6,346 nucleotides of DNA from Deltaproteobacteria bacterium (GTDB lineage: Bacteria; Desulfobacterota; Desulfovibrionia; Desulfovibrionales; Desulfovibrionaceae), in assembly GCA_020861205.1 (NCBI GenBank), contig JAJBSY010000145.1:1-6346 (forward strand). Direction: 5' to 3'. Each line of letters begins with the position of its first letter. The first letter of the stretch is position 1. The notes under the pieces were generated by a model that was not told where the DNA came from, searched no databases, and worked only from the letters and a program-made list of their open reading frames with translations. The translations under genes were made by a program, and so were the position numbers. Below, in pieces: positions 1-5,898 of the stretch.

Positions 1-1205
1 CCGTCAAAATGGAGGAGGTGCCCCATTTTGTCTTTTTTTGTATGCATGTATTTTGCATTGTATTCGCTGAGGCCCAATTCGAGGGGGACCCGTTCCACGA
101 TTTCAAGCCCGTACCCGCTCAACCCGACGATTTTTTTGGGGTTGTTCGTCATCAGGCGCATCTTCCTGACGCCGAGATAAACCAGGATTTGAGCGCCGGT
201 GCCGTAATCGCGCAAATCGGCGCGGAAGCCGAGCTTGTGGTTGGCCTCGACGGTATCCAGACCCTGGTCCTGAAGCTCGTACGCCTTGAGCTTGCAGGTC
301 AGGCCGATGCCGCGCCCTTCCTGGCGCATGTAGAGCACGACGCCGCGCCCTTCCTTCTGGACCATGCTCATGGCGGCGTGCAATTGCGGACCGCAATCGC
401 AGCGCAAGGAGCCGAGAATGTCGCCGGTGAAGCACTCGCTGTGGACGCGCACCAGCACCGGTTCGTCCGTGGTGATGTCCCCCTTGACCAGGGCAATGTG
501 CGGCGCTTCGGTGTGCTCGCTGTCAAAGGACATGATTTCAAAGTCGCCGAATTGCGTGGGCATGGCCGCCCTGGCGCTGGGTTTGACGGAAAGCAGGCCG
601 TGCCGCATCCGGTAGCGGATCATGTCGCGGATGGTGGCGATCTTGAGGTTGTGCTGTTCGGCGAACGGAATGAGGTCCGGCATCCGGGCCATGGTGCCGT
701 CGTCTTTCAGGATTTCGCAGATGACGGCCGCCGGGCGCAGGCCGGCGAGTTGGGCGAGATCGACGCCGCCTTCCGTCTGCCCGGCCCGTTCCAGAACGCC
801 GCCCTTTTTGGCCCGGAGCGGAAAAATATGGCCGGGCGTGACGATGTCCGCCGGGCCCGCGCCTTCTCTTGAGGCCGCGAGGATGGTGGTCGCCCTGTCG
901 GCCGCGGAAATGCCCGTGGTGACGCCGTGGCGGGCCTCGATGGAAACCGTGAAGTTCGTGCCGAATCCGGATTCGTTTTTTTGGGCCATCAGGGGCAGCT
1001 GAAGGTTGTCGATCAACTCGGGAGCCATGGGCAGGCAGATAAGCCCGCGCGCGTGGGTCGCCATGAAGTTGATGACTTCGGGGGTGACAAACTCGGCGGC
1101 AATGGTGACGTCGCCCTCGTTTTCGCGGTCTTCGTCGTCGACGAGAATGATCATTTCACCGTTGCGGATCGCTTCGATGGCTTCTTCCGTTGTGCAAAGG
1201 GGCAT
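1..1205 (-). CDS. ribBA: Bifunctional DHBP synthase / GTP cyclohydrolase II, C-terminus cut by window edge
   Basis: This cytoplasmic enzyme makes both precursors of riboflavin. The N-terminal domain converts ribulose 5-phosphate to 3,4-dihydroxy-2-butanone 4-phosphate, and the C-terminal domain opens the GTP ring. I translated 401 codons from ATG at 1205-1203; no stop is reached, and family length (about 400 residues) suggests only a few residues are missing. RibB half: acidic motif [10 protein letters not shown] (23-32), [12 protein letters not shown] (93-104) and TPGH (123-126). RibA half: the three zinc cysteines C258, C269 and C271 in [24 protein letters not shown] (294-302) and TNNPKKI (353-359). 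The His normally in the RibB motif GHTE is Gln143 here (AGQTEGG). The Shine-Dalgarno is weak (CGGAC, about 7 bases before ATG), but the start fits the usual N-terminus. It follows ribE by 52 bases, as the third rib gene of the operon; ribH would be expected next. Confidence 0.96.
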   Translation of the reverse strand, partial: MPLCTTEEAIEAIRNGEMIILVDDEDRENEGDVTIAAEFVTPEVINFMATHARGLICLPMAPELIDNLQLPLMAQKNESGFGTNFTVSIEARHGVTTGISAADRATTILAASREGAGPADIVTPGHIFPLRAKKGGVLERAGQTEGGVDLAQLAGLRPAAVICEILKDDGTMARMPDLIPFAEQHNLKIATIRDMIRYRMRHGLLSVKPSARAAMPTQFGDFEIMSFDSEHTEAPHIALVKGDITTDEPVLVRVHSECFTGDILGSLRCDCGPQLHAAMSMVQKEGRGVVLYMRQEGRGIGLTCKLKAYELQDQGLDTVEANHKLGFRADLRDYGTGAQILVYLGVRKMRLMTNNPKKIVGLSGYGLEIVERVPLELGLSEYNAKYMHTKKDKMGHLLHFD

Positions 1206-1247
1206 GGCAATCGTCCGATAAACGGGCGCCCGGGACGCGGGCAACCG

Positions 1248-1263
1248 GTAATACGGGTCAGAA
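1248..1263 (-). repeat. Small inverted repeat over the ribE stop codon
   Basis: On the minus strand ACGGGT, a four-base loop and ACCCGT pair perfectly across the last codons and TGA stop of ribE. The gap to ribBA also holds a GCCCG/CGGGC inverted repeat. Such structures could influence translation of ribBA, whose own ribosome binding site is weak, but they may be incidental in GC-rich DNA. Confidence 0.35.
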
Positions 1264-1923
1264 CCCGTGTTGGCGTAAAAAATCCACGGTCAGGCCGGAT
1301 GGTTCGGCAGGGGCGTTTCCGGCATTGTTCGCGTAGCCCGTTTCGACCATCCGCGCCACATACTTTCCTATAATGTCGGTTTCCATATTTACAAGGGCGC
1401 CGGGCTTCCAGGAAGACAACGTGGTGACGCCCATGGTCTCCGGGATGATGTTCACGGTGAGGTAATCCGCCCCGCATTCGTTGATCGTCAGGCTGACCCC
1501 GTCAAGCGCGACGGATCCCTTCGGCACAACGAGATGCCCCATCGCGCGGGGAAAATCAAGCCGGAAAACCGTGGAGTCTCCCCGTTTTGCAACAGCGGCG
1601 ACGGTGGCCACGCAGTCCACGTGCCCGCTGACGATGTGCCCGCCAAGCCGCGTGCTCAGCGAGACGGCCCGCTCGAGGTTGACCACGCCCCCCGGCCGCA
1701 GGGACGATAACGTGGTCGCGGAAAGAGTCTCGCCCGACGCATAGGCGGTAAAGGCAGCGCCTTCGTAGCGTTCCGCCGTGAGGCAGGCTCCGTTCACGGC
1801 GATGCTTTCGCCTATTTCCGGGGCGGGAAACGGCACCCGCGGAAGGATGGTAAACCGCGCTTCCCGGTTGGAACCCCTCCGTGAAACGACGTCGCCGAGG
1901 CATTGTATGAGGCCGGTAAACAT
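1258..1923 (-). CDS. ribE: Riboflavin synthase alpha chain
   Basis: It catalyses the final step of riboflavin synthesis, the dismutation of two 6,7-dimethyl-8-ribityllumazine molecules into riboflavin and a pyrimidinedione that is recycled. The protein has 221 residues, normal for the family (about 200-220), and starts with the signature MFTG. Two lumazine-binding barrels follow one another. The first (about 1-97) holds IAVNGACLTA (41-50) and GETL (64-67). The second (about 98-190) opens after GGHIVSGHVD (94-103) and holds KGSVALDGVSLTIN (135-148) and IPETM (160-164). The C-terminal tail ends FLRQHGF, as in many homologues. The ATG lies 10 bases after the ribD stop with CGGGGA as ribosome binding site, so the two are co-transcribed. 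The symbol follows the ribE = riboflavin synthase convention; the same enzyme is called ribC in some genomes. Confidence 0.97.
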   Translation of the reverse strand: MFTGLIQCLGDVVSRRGSNREARFTILPRVPFPAPEIGESIAVNGACLTAERYEGAAFTAYASGETLSATTLSSLRPGGVVNLERAVSLSTRLGGHIVSGHVDCVATVAAVAKRGDSTVFRLDFPRAMGHLVVPKGSVALDGVSLTINECGADYLTVNIIPETMGVTTLSSWKPGALVNMETDIIGKYVARMVETGYANNAGNAPAEPSGLTVDFLRQHGF

Positions 1924-1933
1924 GGAATCCCCG

Positions 1934-3130
1934 TTAGGCTGTTGCCGGGCGGCAGCCGGGGGAATCGCCCGGCCGGAGCGTCACGATAAGGTCTTCGCCG
2001 CAAATCCGGGAAGACAGGATGCGCAAAGAGACGCCGTCGTCGATTTGCAGGGGGCTCAAGCCGCTGAACAGGGGCGTGGCTTCATTGTCCGCCAGGATGC
2101 GCGGGGAAAGGTGCAGATGCATTTCGCCGGCAAGGTTTTTTTCCAGGAGCGAAAGGCCCAGGCGGCCGCCGCCTTCGCACATGACATACAGGCAGCCGTG
2201 GTCGCGGCGGAGGGCGGCCAGCCCTTCGCGCAGGTCCAGTTCCGCGCGCATGTAGCCGGGCGAGGTATTGTCCGCGCGTGAAAGCGGGGAAAGGCCGAGG
2301 ATCTCCACCCCCATTTTGCGCAGGTTTTCCGCTTTGGGGCTGGCGGCGGCGGCGATGGTCGTCCAGAAAATCGTTTCGGTCGGACGTTCCTTGAGCAGGC
2401 GGTTTTGCATACCCGGATCCGGCAGCCGCGAGGTGACCACCACGGCAAAGGGTTGCCGTTCGGCCGGGGGGGCATCGGGCCCCGGGCGGCAGGTGAGGCG
2501 CGGGTCGTCATGATAAAACGTGTTGCCGCCCACCAGTATGGCGCCGGCATGGCGGCGCACCTCGTGGACCAGGCGGAGCGTCTCCGGGCAGCTTATCCAC
2601 CGCGAATGGCCAGTTCTCGTCGCGATGCGGCCGTCCAGGGTGGAGGCGAGCTTCAGGATGGTATAGGGCAGATCGGTCGTCTTCCAGGTGATGAATTCCG
2701 CTATCAGGTCGTCACATTGCCGTTGCAGGACGCCCGTAACGACTTCGACGCCGTTTTTGCGAAGCGTTTGCGCGCCGCCACGGGCTTCGGGCGTGGGGTC
2801 AAGGCTGCCGATGACGACGCGGCGTATTCCCGCCTCAAGGATGGCGTCGGCGCACGGCGGTGTTTTGCCGTGATGAGAGCAGGGTTCGAGCGTGACGACC
2901 ATCGTGCAGTCCGCGGGGTTGACGCCGTTTGCTTTCGCGTCCTTCAAGGCGTTCACTTCCGCGTGGGCTTCGCCGTAGCGTTCATGCCAGCCGCGCGCAG
3001 CGACCGTCCCGTCGTCGCGGAGCAGAACGGCCCCGACGCAGGGATTGGGCGCGACGTAAAACCGGCCCCGGAGGGCCAGGTCGAGGGCTTCGCGCATGGC
3101 GGGTTCGTAATGGGCTGGATACGGCGGCAT
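1934..3130 (-). CDS. ribD: Bifunctional pyrimidine deaminase / reductase RibD
   Basis: It carries out the two middle steps of the pathway: deamination of 2,5-diamino-6-ribosylamino-4(3H)-pyrimidinone 5'-phosphate, then NADPH-dependent reduction of the ribosyl side chain. The 398 residues fit a full two-domain protein. The N-terminal deaminase (about 1-145) shows the zinc site H56-A-E58, then C84 and C93 within EPCSHHGKTPPC (82-93). The reductase (about 155-390) shows KLASTLDGRIAT (160-171), SRWIS (176-180), LVGGNTFYHDDPRLT (199-213) and CEGGGRLG (318-325). After the deaminase motifs, the usual DPNPxVAGKG-like segment reads DPTPEARGGA (111-120), keeping the DPxP core. The start codon shares its A with the TGA stop of the dCMP deaminase gene (TGATG), with GGAG 8 bases upstream, so translation is probably coupled. 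Confidence 0.97.
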   Translation of the reverse strand: MPPYPAHYEPAMREALDLALRGRFYVAPNPCVGAVLLRDDGTVAARGWHERYGEAHAEVNALKDAKANGVNPADCTMVVTLEPCSHHGKTPPCADAILEAGIRRVVIGSLDPTPEARGGAQTLRKNGVEVVTGVLQRQCDDLIAEFITWKTTDLPYTILKLASTLDGRIATRTGHSRWISCPETLRLVHEVRRHAGAILVGGNTFYHDDPRLTCRPGPDAPPAERQPFAVVVTSRLPDPGMQNRLLKERPTETIFWTTIAAAASPKAENLRKMGVEILGLSPLSRADNTSPGYMRAELDLREGLAALRRDHGCLYVMCEGGGRLGLSLLEKNLAGEMHLHLSPRILADNEATPLFSGLSPLQIDDGVSLRILSSRICGEDLIVTLRPGDSPGCRPATA

Positions 3131-3615
3131 CAGGGCAACTCCACGTCTCCGGGCGGTGTCGCCGCATCGTCATAGGGGAGGAACCCGTAAGGAATACCCG
3201 CTTCCTGCAGCATGGCCTCCCCCATGGGATCGGGATAGGGTTCCGCGTAATGGACGGCGGTAATGCCGCAGTTGATGAGCATCTTCGTACAGATGAAGCA
3301 GGGCTGGTGCGTGCAGTAAATTTCCGCGCCCTTGAGCGAGATGCCGTGGATGGCCGCCTGGATGATGGTGTTCTGTTCCGCGTGCAGGCCGCTGCATATC
3401 TCGTGGCGCTGGCCCGAGGGAATGCCTAGCTGCTGGCGAAGACAGCCCTTTGTCAGGCAGTCCGTGACTTTTGCCGGCGCCCCGTTATAGCCCGTGGCGA
3501 GGATGCGTTTATCCTTGACGGCGATGGCGCCGACCTTTCTGCGAAGACAGGTCGAGCGCTGCGCGACCAGACGGGTGATTTGCATGAAATATGAGGGCCA
3601 GGACATGCGCGACAT
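3130..3615 (-). CDS. dCMP deaminase, ComEB type
   Basis: Predicted zinc-dependent deoxycytidylate deaminase that turns dCMP into dUMP, the substrate of thymidylate synthase. The 161 residues match the usual family size. The N-terminal part has the typical [13 protein letters not shown] and ATGYNGAP segments (21-47). The catalytic zinc site is H78-A-E80 plus C106 and C109 in PCFICTK. Further Cys/His residues (C53, C58, H71, C74) lie where some family members bind a second, structural zinc. I chose ATG at 3615-3613 because AAGG lies 6 bases upstream; a second in-frame ATG three codons later has worse spacing. It overlaps ribD by one base. RibD's N-terminal half belongs to the same deaminase superfamily, but this protein has no reductase domain and is a separate gene. 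A related CMP/dCMP-type substrate cannot be excluded. Confidence 0.92.
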   Translation of the reverse strand: MSRMSWPSYFMQITRLVAQRSTCLRRKVGAIAVKDKRILATGYNGAPAKVTDCLTKGCLRQQLGIPSGQRHEICSGLHAEQNTIIQAAIHGISLKGAEIYCTHQPCFICTKMLINCGITAVHYAEPYPDPMGEAMLQEAGIPYGFLPYDDAATPPGDVELP

Positions 3616-3635
3616 GGTGCACCTTATTCCCCGAG

Positions 3636-3662
3636 CGCCGGGGGAGCGGTACTCCCCCGGCG
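3636..3662 (-). terminator. Perfect 11-bp GC-rich hairpin between the OmpH-like gene and the rib block
   Basis: The arms at 3636-3646 (CGCCGGGGGAG) and 3652-3662 pair perfectly around a 5-base loop. The hairpin begins 10 bases after the stop of the OmpH-like gene, a typical terminator position. On the minus-strand transcript the stem is followed by CTCGGGGAATAAGG rather than a run of U, so it is not a classical intrinsic terminator. It may be a weak terminator, an attenuator, or an mRNA end-protecting or processing structure. Confidence 0.5.
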
Positions 3663-3672
3663 TTGCCGTTCG

Positions 3673-4191
3673 TTATTGCGCGGGCTGGTCCGCCGGCTGG
3701 TCGGCGGGGGCTTCCGGCTTGATCGGCGTGAATTCGATGGGCATGGCGTTCATTTCGTCCAGGACCTGCTTGGTGATGTCGATCTGCGGGTCATGGGCGA
3801 GAGCCGCTTCCGACGGAATGATCACATCGAATTTTCCCTTCACGCGGCAGTTTTCCATGGCGGTCTTGTAGGCGTCGGTAAGGGCGGTAACCACCTGCTG
3901 CTGTTCCGCGTTGAGGCGCTGCTGCATCTCGACAAGAGCGGCCTGCATTTCCGCCTGGGCGGCTTCCTTTCCCTTTTTGCCCTTGGCGTTCTCAACCTTG
4001 GCGGCGGCCGCCTCGTAAGTTTTCTGCATGTCGGCGCTGATGCTCCGGAGGTAGTCCGTGCCTTTTTCGCTGGCGACGCTTTCCTTGTAGACCATATCGG
4101 TATTGACTATGGCCACGCGTTTGCCGGTGCAGCCGAACGCGACCAGGGCCAGGGCCGCCAGCAGGGCGAGACGAAGAGTAAAAGATTTCAT
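3673..4191 (-). CDS. OmpH/Skp-family putative lipoprotein
   Basis: A 172-residue exported protein of the OmpH (Skp-like) family, whose known member Skp is a periplasmic chaperone for outer-membrane proteins; the client here is unknown. The N-terminus is a signal peptide: MKSF with basic residues, a hydrophobic stretch at about 8-19, then AFGC with Cys21 as a possible lipidation site. This lipobox is imperfect, with Phe at -2 and Ala at -3. After it comes VAIVNTDMVYKES (26-38), the family's first beta strand. An Ala/Glu/Gln/Lys-rich helical, probably coiled-coil region covers about 45-115. FDVIIPSEAALAHDP and DITKQVLDEMN (121-148) form the conserved C-terminal strand and helix. The tail after about 155 is Pro/Ala-rich with two ADQP repeats. 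GGAG lies 8 bases before the ATG. Family assignment is good; function is by analogy only. Confidence 0.85.
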   Translation of the reverse strand: MKSFTLRLALLAALALVAFGCTGKRVAIVNTDMVYKESVASEKGTDYLRSISADMQKTYEAAAAKVENAKGKKGKEAAQAEMQAALVEMQQRLNAEQQQVVTALTDAYKTAMENCRVKGKFDVIIPSEAALAHDPQIDITKQVLDEMNAMPIEFTPIKPEAPADQPADQPAQ

Positions 4192-4251
4192 GCAAAGCTC
4201 CGTAAAAAGATTTTATACCGCGCGGGTTGAGCCCGCATGTGGTGAGCAGCA

Positions 4252-4280
4252 TATATAACCGTTTTACCGCGAAGAAACAA
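4252..4280 (-). promoter_or_regulatory. Candidate sigma70-type promoter of the OmpH-like gene
   Basis: Reading the minus strand, TTGTTT (4280-4275) and TATATA (4257-4252) are separated by exactly 17 bases. Transcription would start about 7 bases further on, giving a leader of roughly 50 bases that contains a small GCGGG/CCCGC hairpin (4222-4236) before the ribosome binding site. The boxes match consensus only partly, so this is a plausible but unproven promoter. Its presence suggests the OmpH-like gene need not depend on the upstream transglycosylase gene. Confidence 0.45.
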
Positions 4281-4319
4281 GGATTCATCGCGCCGGTTGC
4301 CGGAAAAATAGGGTGGTAA

Positions 4320-5495
4320 TCAGCCGGGATAGGAATTGAACGCGGCAACGACCTTGCCGACGTACTGGCGGGTTTCCTCGGCGGGCATGTGGCGGGAAAG
4401 CTTGGTATAAAGCTCGTCGGGAGAAAGCTCGTTGATGGCGTTGATGGCGGCGTCCTGGTTGTTGGTGCCGAAGGCGCGGAACACAGCCCTGGGGCCCGCG
4501 TTATACCCGGCGATCATGCAGAGTTCGCGGGAGGTTGGATTGGTCACGCCGCTGAAGTAACGGGTTGCCAGGAGGTGCAGGTACGCACTGCCGTATTCGA
4601 TATTGCTCTTGGGATCGAAGAGGAAACTAACGGACGGTTTTCCGGTTTTGCCGGTCAGGTAGGCCTGTACTTCGCCACCGGCGGAATCCGGCACGACCTG
4701 CATGAGGCCGAGCGCGCCCGCATTGCTCACGGCGAAGGGGTTGAACGCGCTTTCCGTCCGCATGATGGCGTATATGAGCCGGGGAGAGAGGCCGAACCGA
4801 GTGGCGGCATGTTCGATGTGCTCCATGTACTGCGCGGATTTGGGGTGCGGAGCGTACAGGTCGACCGGCGTTTTTATCCGGAAAAGCAGGCGCTGCATAT
4901 CCGCCCGTATGCTTGTCTCGGCGGTCGTCAGGCATTCGCCGCCCGGTTTGTACCCGGCATCGGTCAGCCAGCGGATGTTGGCGGGGTCGGCCGCCCTGTG
5001 CTTTCCGTCCGCCGGGAGGAACGTGCCGCGTTCTGTCCAGTACTGGTAGCGCTGGCTGGGCTTTACCGCGCTGATGCGGCGAAGCGGAAGGTACGTGGCG
5101 TCGTCCAGGGCGAGAGCCACTTGATCGCCGTATAGGGAGATCATGGTTTTCGGCTCGGGGCCAAGGGGAACAACCGTATCGTCGGCGTGCTTGGGCATGT
5201 CGCGCAAGGTGGCGCGGTATCGCGCGCGGTCAAGGGACAGGGGCAGCGCGTTGTTCCCGGCATTCACGGATTCACGCGTGGCGGCGGATGATGTGGGAAG
5301 GCCGGGGGCCGCGGCGAGATCGATCCGCATACGCACGGCGCAGATGCCCCGTTCCTGGTCGTTGGCGTTCATCCAGAAGCCGGTCGCGGGCATTACGATG
5401 CAGCAAAGCGCCAAAACAGCGGCAAAACGGCGCAAACGCGGCTGTAGTACGCGTTTGAGGGCGCTTAGAGCGACTGCGGAAGCGGTTTTGTCCAT
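4320..5495 (-). CDS. MltC-like lytic murein transglycosylase
   Basis: A predicted envelope enzyme that cleaves the MurNAc-GlcNAc bond of peptidoglycan, leaving 1,6-anhydro ends. From the chosen ATG (5495-5493) it has 391 residues. Residues about 20-40 form a basic then hydrophobic signal sequence (RRFAAVLALCCIV). The middle (about 50-215) resembles the N-terminal domain of MltC proteins only loosely. The SLT domain (about 230-390) is clear: RTESAFNPFAVSNAGALGLMQ with catalytic Glu248, FDPKSNIEYGSAYLHLL (293-309), NPTSRE (319-324) and AGYNAG (329-334). The wording of the C-terminal third is closest to MltC. Unlike E. coli MltC, no convincing lipobox is visible. An in-frame ATG at 5582 would add 29 residues, but it lacks a ribosome binding site and puts a charged extension before the signal; the chosen start has AGGA 11 bases upstream. 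Confidence 0.87.
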   Translation of the reverse strand: MDKTASAVALSALKRVLQPRLRRFAAVLALCCIVMPATGFWMNANDQERGICAVRMRIDLAAAPGLPTSSAATRESVNAGNNALPLSLDRARYRATLRDMPKHADDTVVPLGPEPKTMISLYGDQVALALDDATYLPLRRISAVKPSQRYQYWTERGTFLPADGKHRAADPANIRWLTDAGYKPGGECLTTAETSIRADMQRLLFRIKTPVDLYAPHPKSAQYMEHIEHAATRFGLSPRLIYAIMRTESAFNPFAVSNAGALGLMQVVPDSAGGEVQAYLTGKTGKPSVSFLFDPKSNIEYGSAYLHLLATRYFSGVTNPTSRELCMIAGYNAGPRAVFRAFGTNNQDAAINAINELSPDELYTKLSRHMPAEETRQYVGKVVAAFNSYPG

Positions 5496-5561
5496 GTAAA
5501 TGCGGGTCCTTTTCCGGTTACGGCTTGCAAACGTCGATAAAATGACGAATTTCCCTGACGT

Positions 5562-5590
5562 GTTATATTTAGCAATGTCCATGCCAAAAA
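5562..5590 (-). promoter_or_regulatory. Possible promoter of the transglycosylase gene
   Basis: On the minus strand TATAAC (5567-5562) is a good -10 box in an AT-rich patch. The matching -35 position at 17 bases (5590-5585, TTTTTG) is poor. A start site about 7 bases downstream of the -10 box would lie after the ATG at 5582 and before the ATG at 5495, which supports the shorter protein. The evidence rests mainly on the -10 box. Confidence 0.3.
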
Positions 5591-5615
5591 AAAAGCACTA
5601 ATTTATGAAAAACAC

Positions 5616-5644
5616 TTGACTGAAAGAGCCCGTCTATCTATAAC
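5616..5644 (+). promoter_or_regulatory. Strong sigma70-type promoter of tRNA-Arg
   Basis: TTGACT (5616-5621) and TATAAC (5639-5644) are each one base from consensus and separated by exactly 17 bases. They lie immediately before the tRNA gene, with the start site expected around 5650-5653 and a very short 5' leader for RNase P to remove. A GCCC element inside the spacer is not a recognisable discriminator. This is the best promoter in the window. Confidence 0.8.
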
Positions 5645-5659
5645 CCAATTCCTCGGCGC

Positions 5660-5736
5660 GCGCTGGTAGCTCAGCTGGATAGAGCAACAGGCTACGAACC
5701 TGTAGGTCCGGGGTTCGAATCCCTGTCAGCGCGCCA
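5660..5736 (+). tRNA. tRNA-Arg (anticodon ACG)
   Basis: A 77-base tRNA that folds completely. The acceptor stem is GCGCTGG with TCAGCGC (one G-U pair at its base). The D stem is GCTC/GAGC, the anticodon stem ACAGG/CCTGT encloses loop CTACGAA, the variable loop is AGGTC, and the T stem CGGGG/CCCTG has loop TTCGAAT. The anticodon ACG reads arginine CGN codons and would normally have A34 converted to inosine by TadA. Discriminator G73 and the CCA end (5734-5736) are encoded. It is the only plus-strand gene here, divergent from the transglycosylase and convergent with ispF. Confidence 0.98.
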
Positions 5737-5744
5737 GATTTTTT

Positions 5745-5773
5745 AAGCCCGTCCGGCATCTCCGGGCGGGCTT
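5745..5773 (+). terminator. Terminator-like hairpin after tRNA-Arg
   Basis: The arms 5745-5756 (AAGCCCGTCCGG) and 5762-5773 (CCGGGCGGGCTT) form a 12-bp stem with one G-U pair and a 5-base loop. On the plus strand the stem ends in CTTT and is followed by CGCGTAATTT, a short U tract. A run of six T (5739-5744) precedes it. It sits between the convergent tRNA and ispF genes and may act in both directions, although the minus-strand side is followed by A rather than U. Confidence 0.7.
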
Positions 5774-5859
5774 TCGCGTAATTTGGGCTGCCGTGGCTAG
5801 CGCCCGTTCCGGATACATACCTATCGGCATTTCTTTCCGAACTATAAGACCCCCCATTG

Positions 5860-5879
5860 AAAAAAACGGGATACTCCCC
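5860..5879 (-). terminator. Weak possible terminator downstream of ispF
   Basis: On the minus strand, GGGA (5878-5875), a 3-base loop and TCCC (5871-5868) form a short 4-bp stem, followed after one base by seven T (5866-5860). The U tract is convincing but the stem is short, so termination efficiency may be low. It lies about 20 bases after the ispF stop, with nothing else coding before the tRNA hairpin. Confidence 0.35.
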
Positions 5880-5898
5880 AGGCCGATTAGCGACAGCT

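Noticed and set aside
9..872. Long open frame on the plus strand opposite ribBA
   Set aside because: It has no recognisable domain and lies antisense to a clear RibBA sequence; high GC content with biased third positions produces such open frames.
2405..3175. Plus-strand open frame of 256 codons opposite ribD
   Set aside because: It is antisense to ribD motifs, with no ribosome binding site or recognisable family; a GC-driven shadow.
4282..4319. CCGG-TTG-CCGG repeat after the transglycosylase stop as a terminator
   Set aside because: The stem has only four base pairs and the T run precedes rather than follows it on the transcript, so it does not support termination.
5496..5582. 29-residue N-terminal extension of the transglycosylase
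   Set aside because: No ribosome binding site precedes the upstream ATG, the extension would sit before a normal signal sequence, and a likely -10 box lies downstream of that ATG.
5660..5773. tRNA-Arg as an attachment site of an integrated element
   Set aside because: No integrase gene and no direct repeat of the tRNA 3' end are visible in the window, and both flanks are housekeeping genes.
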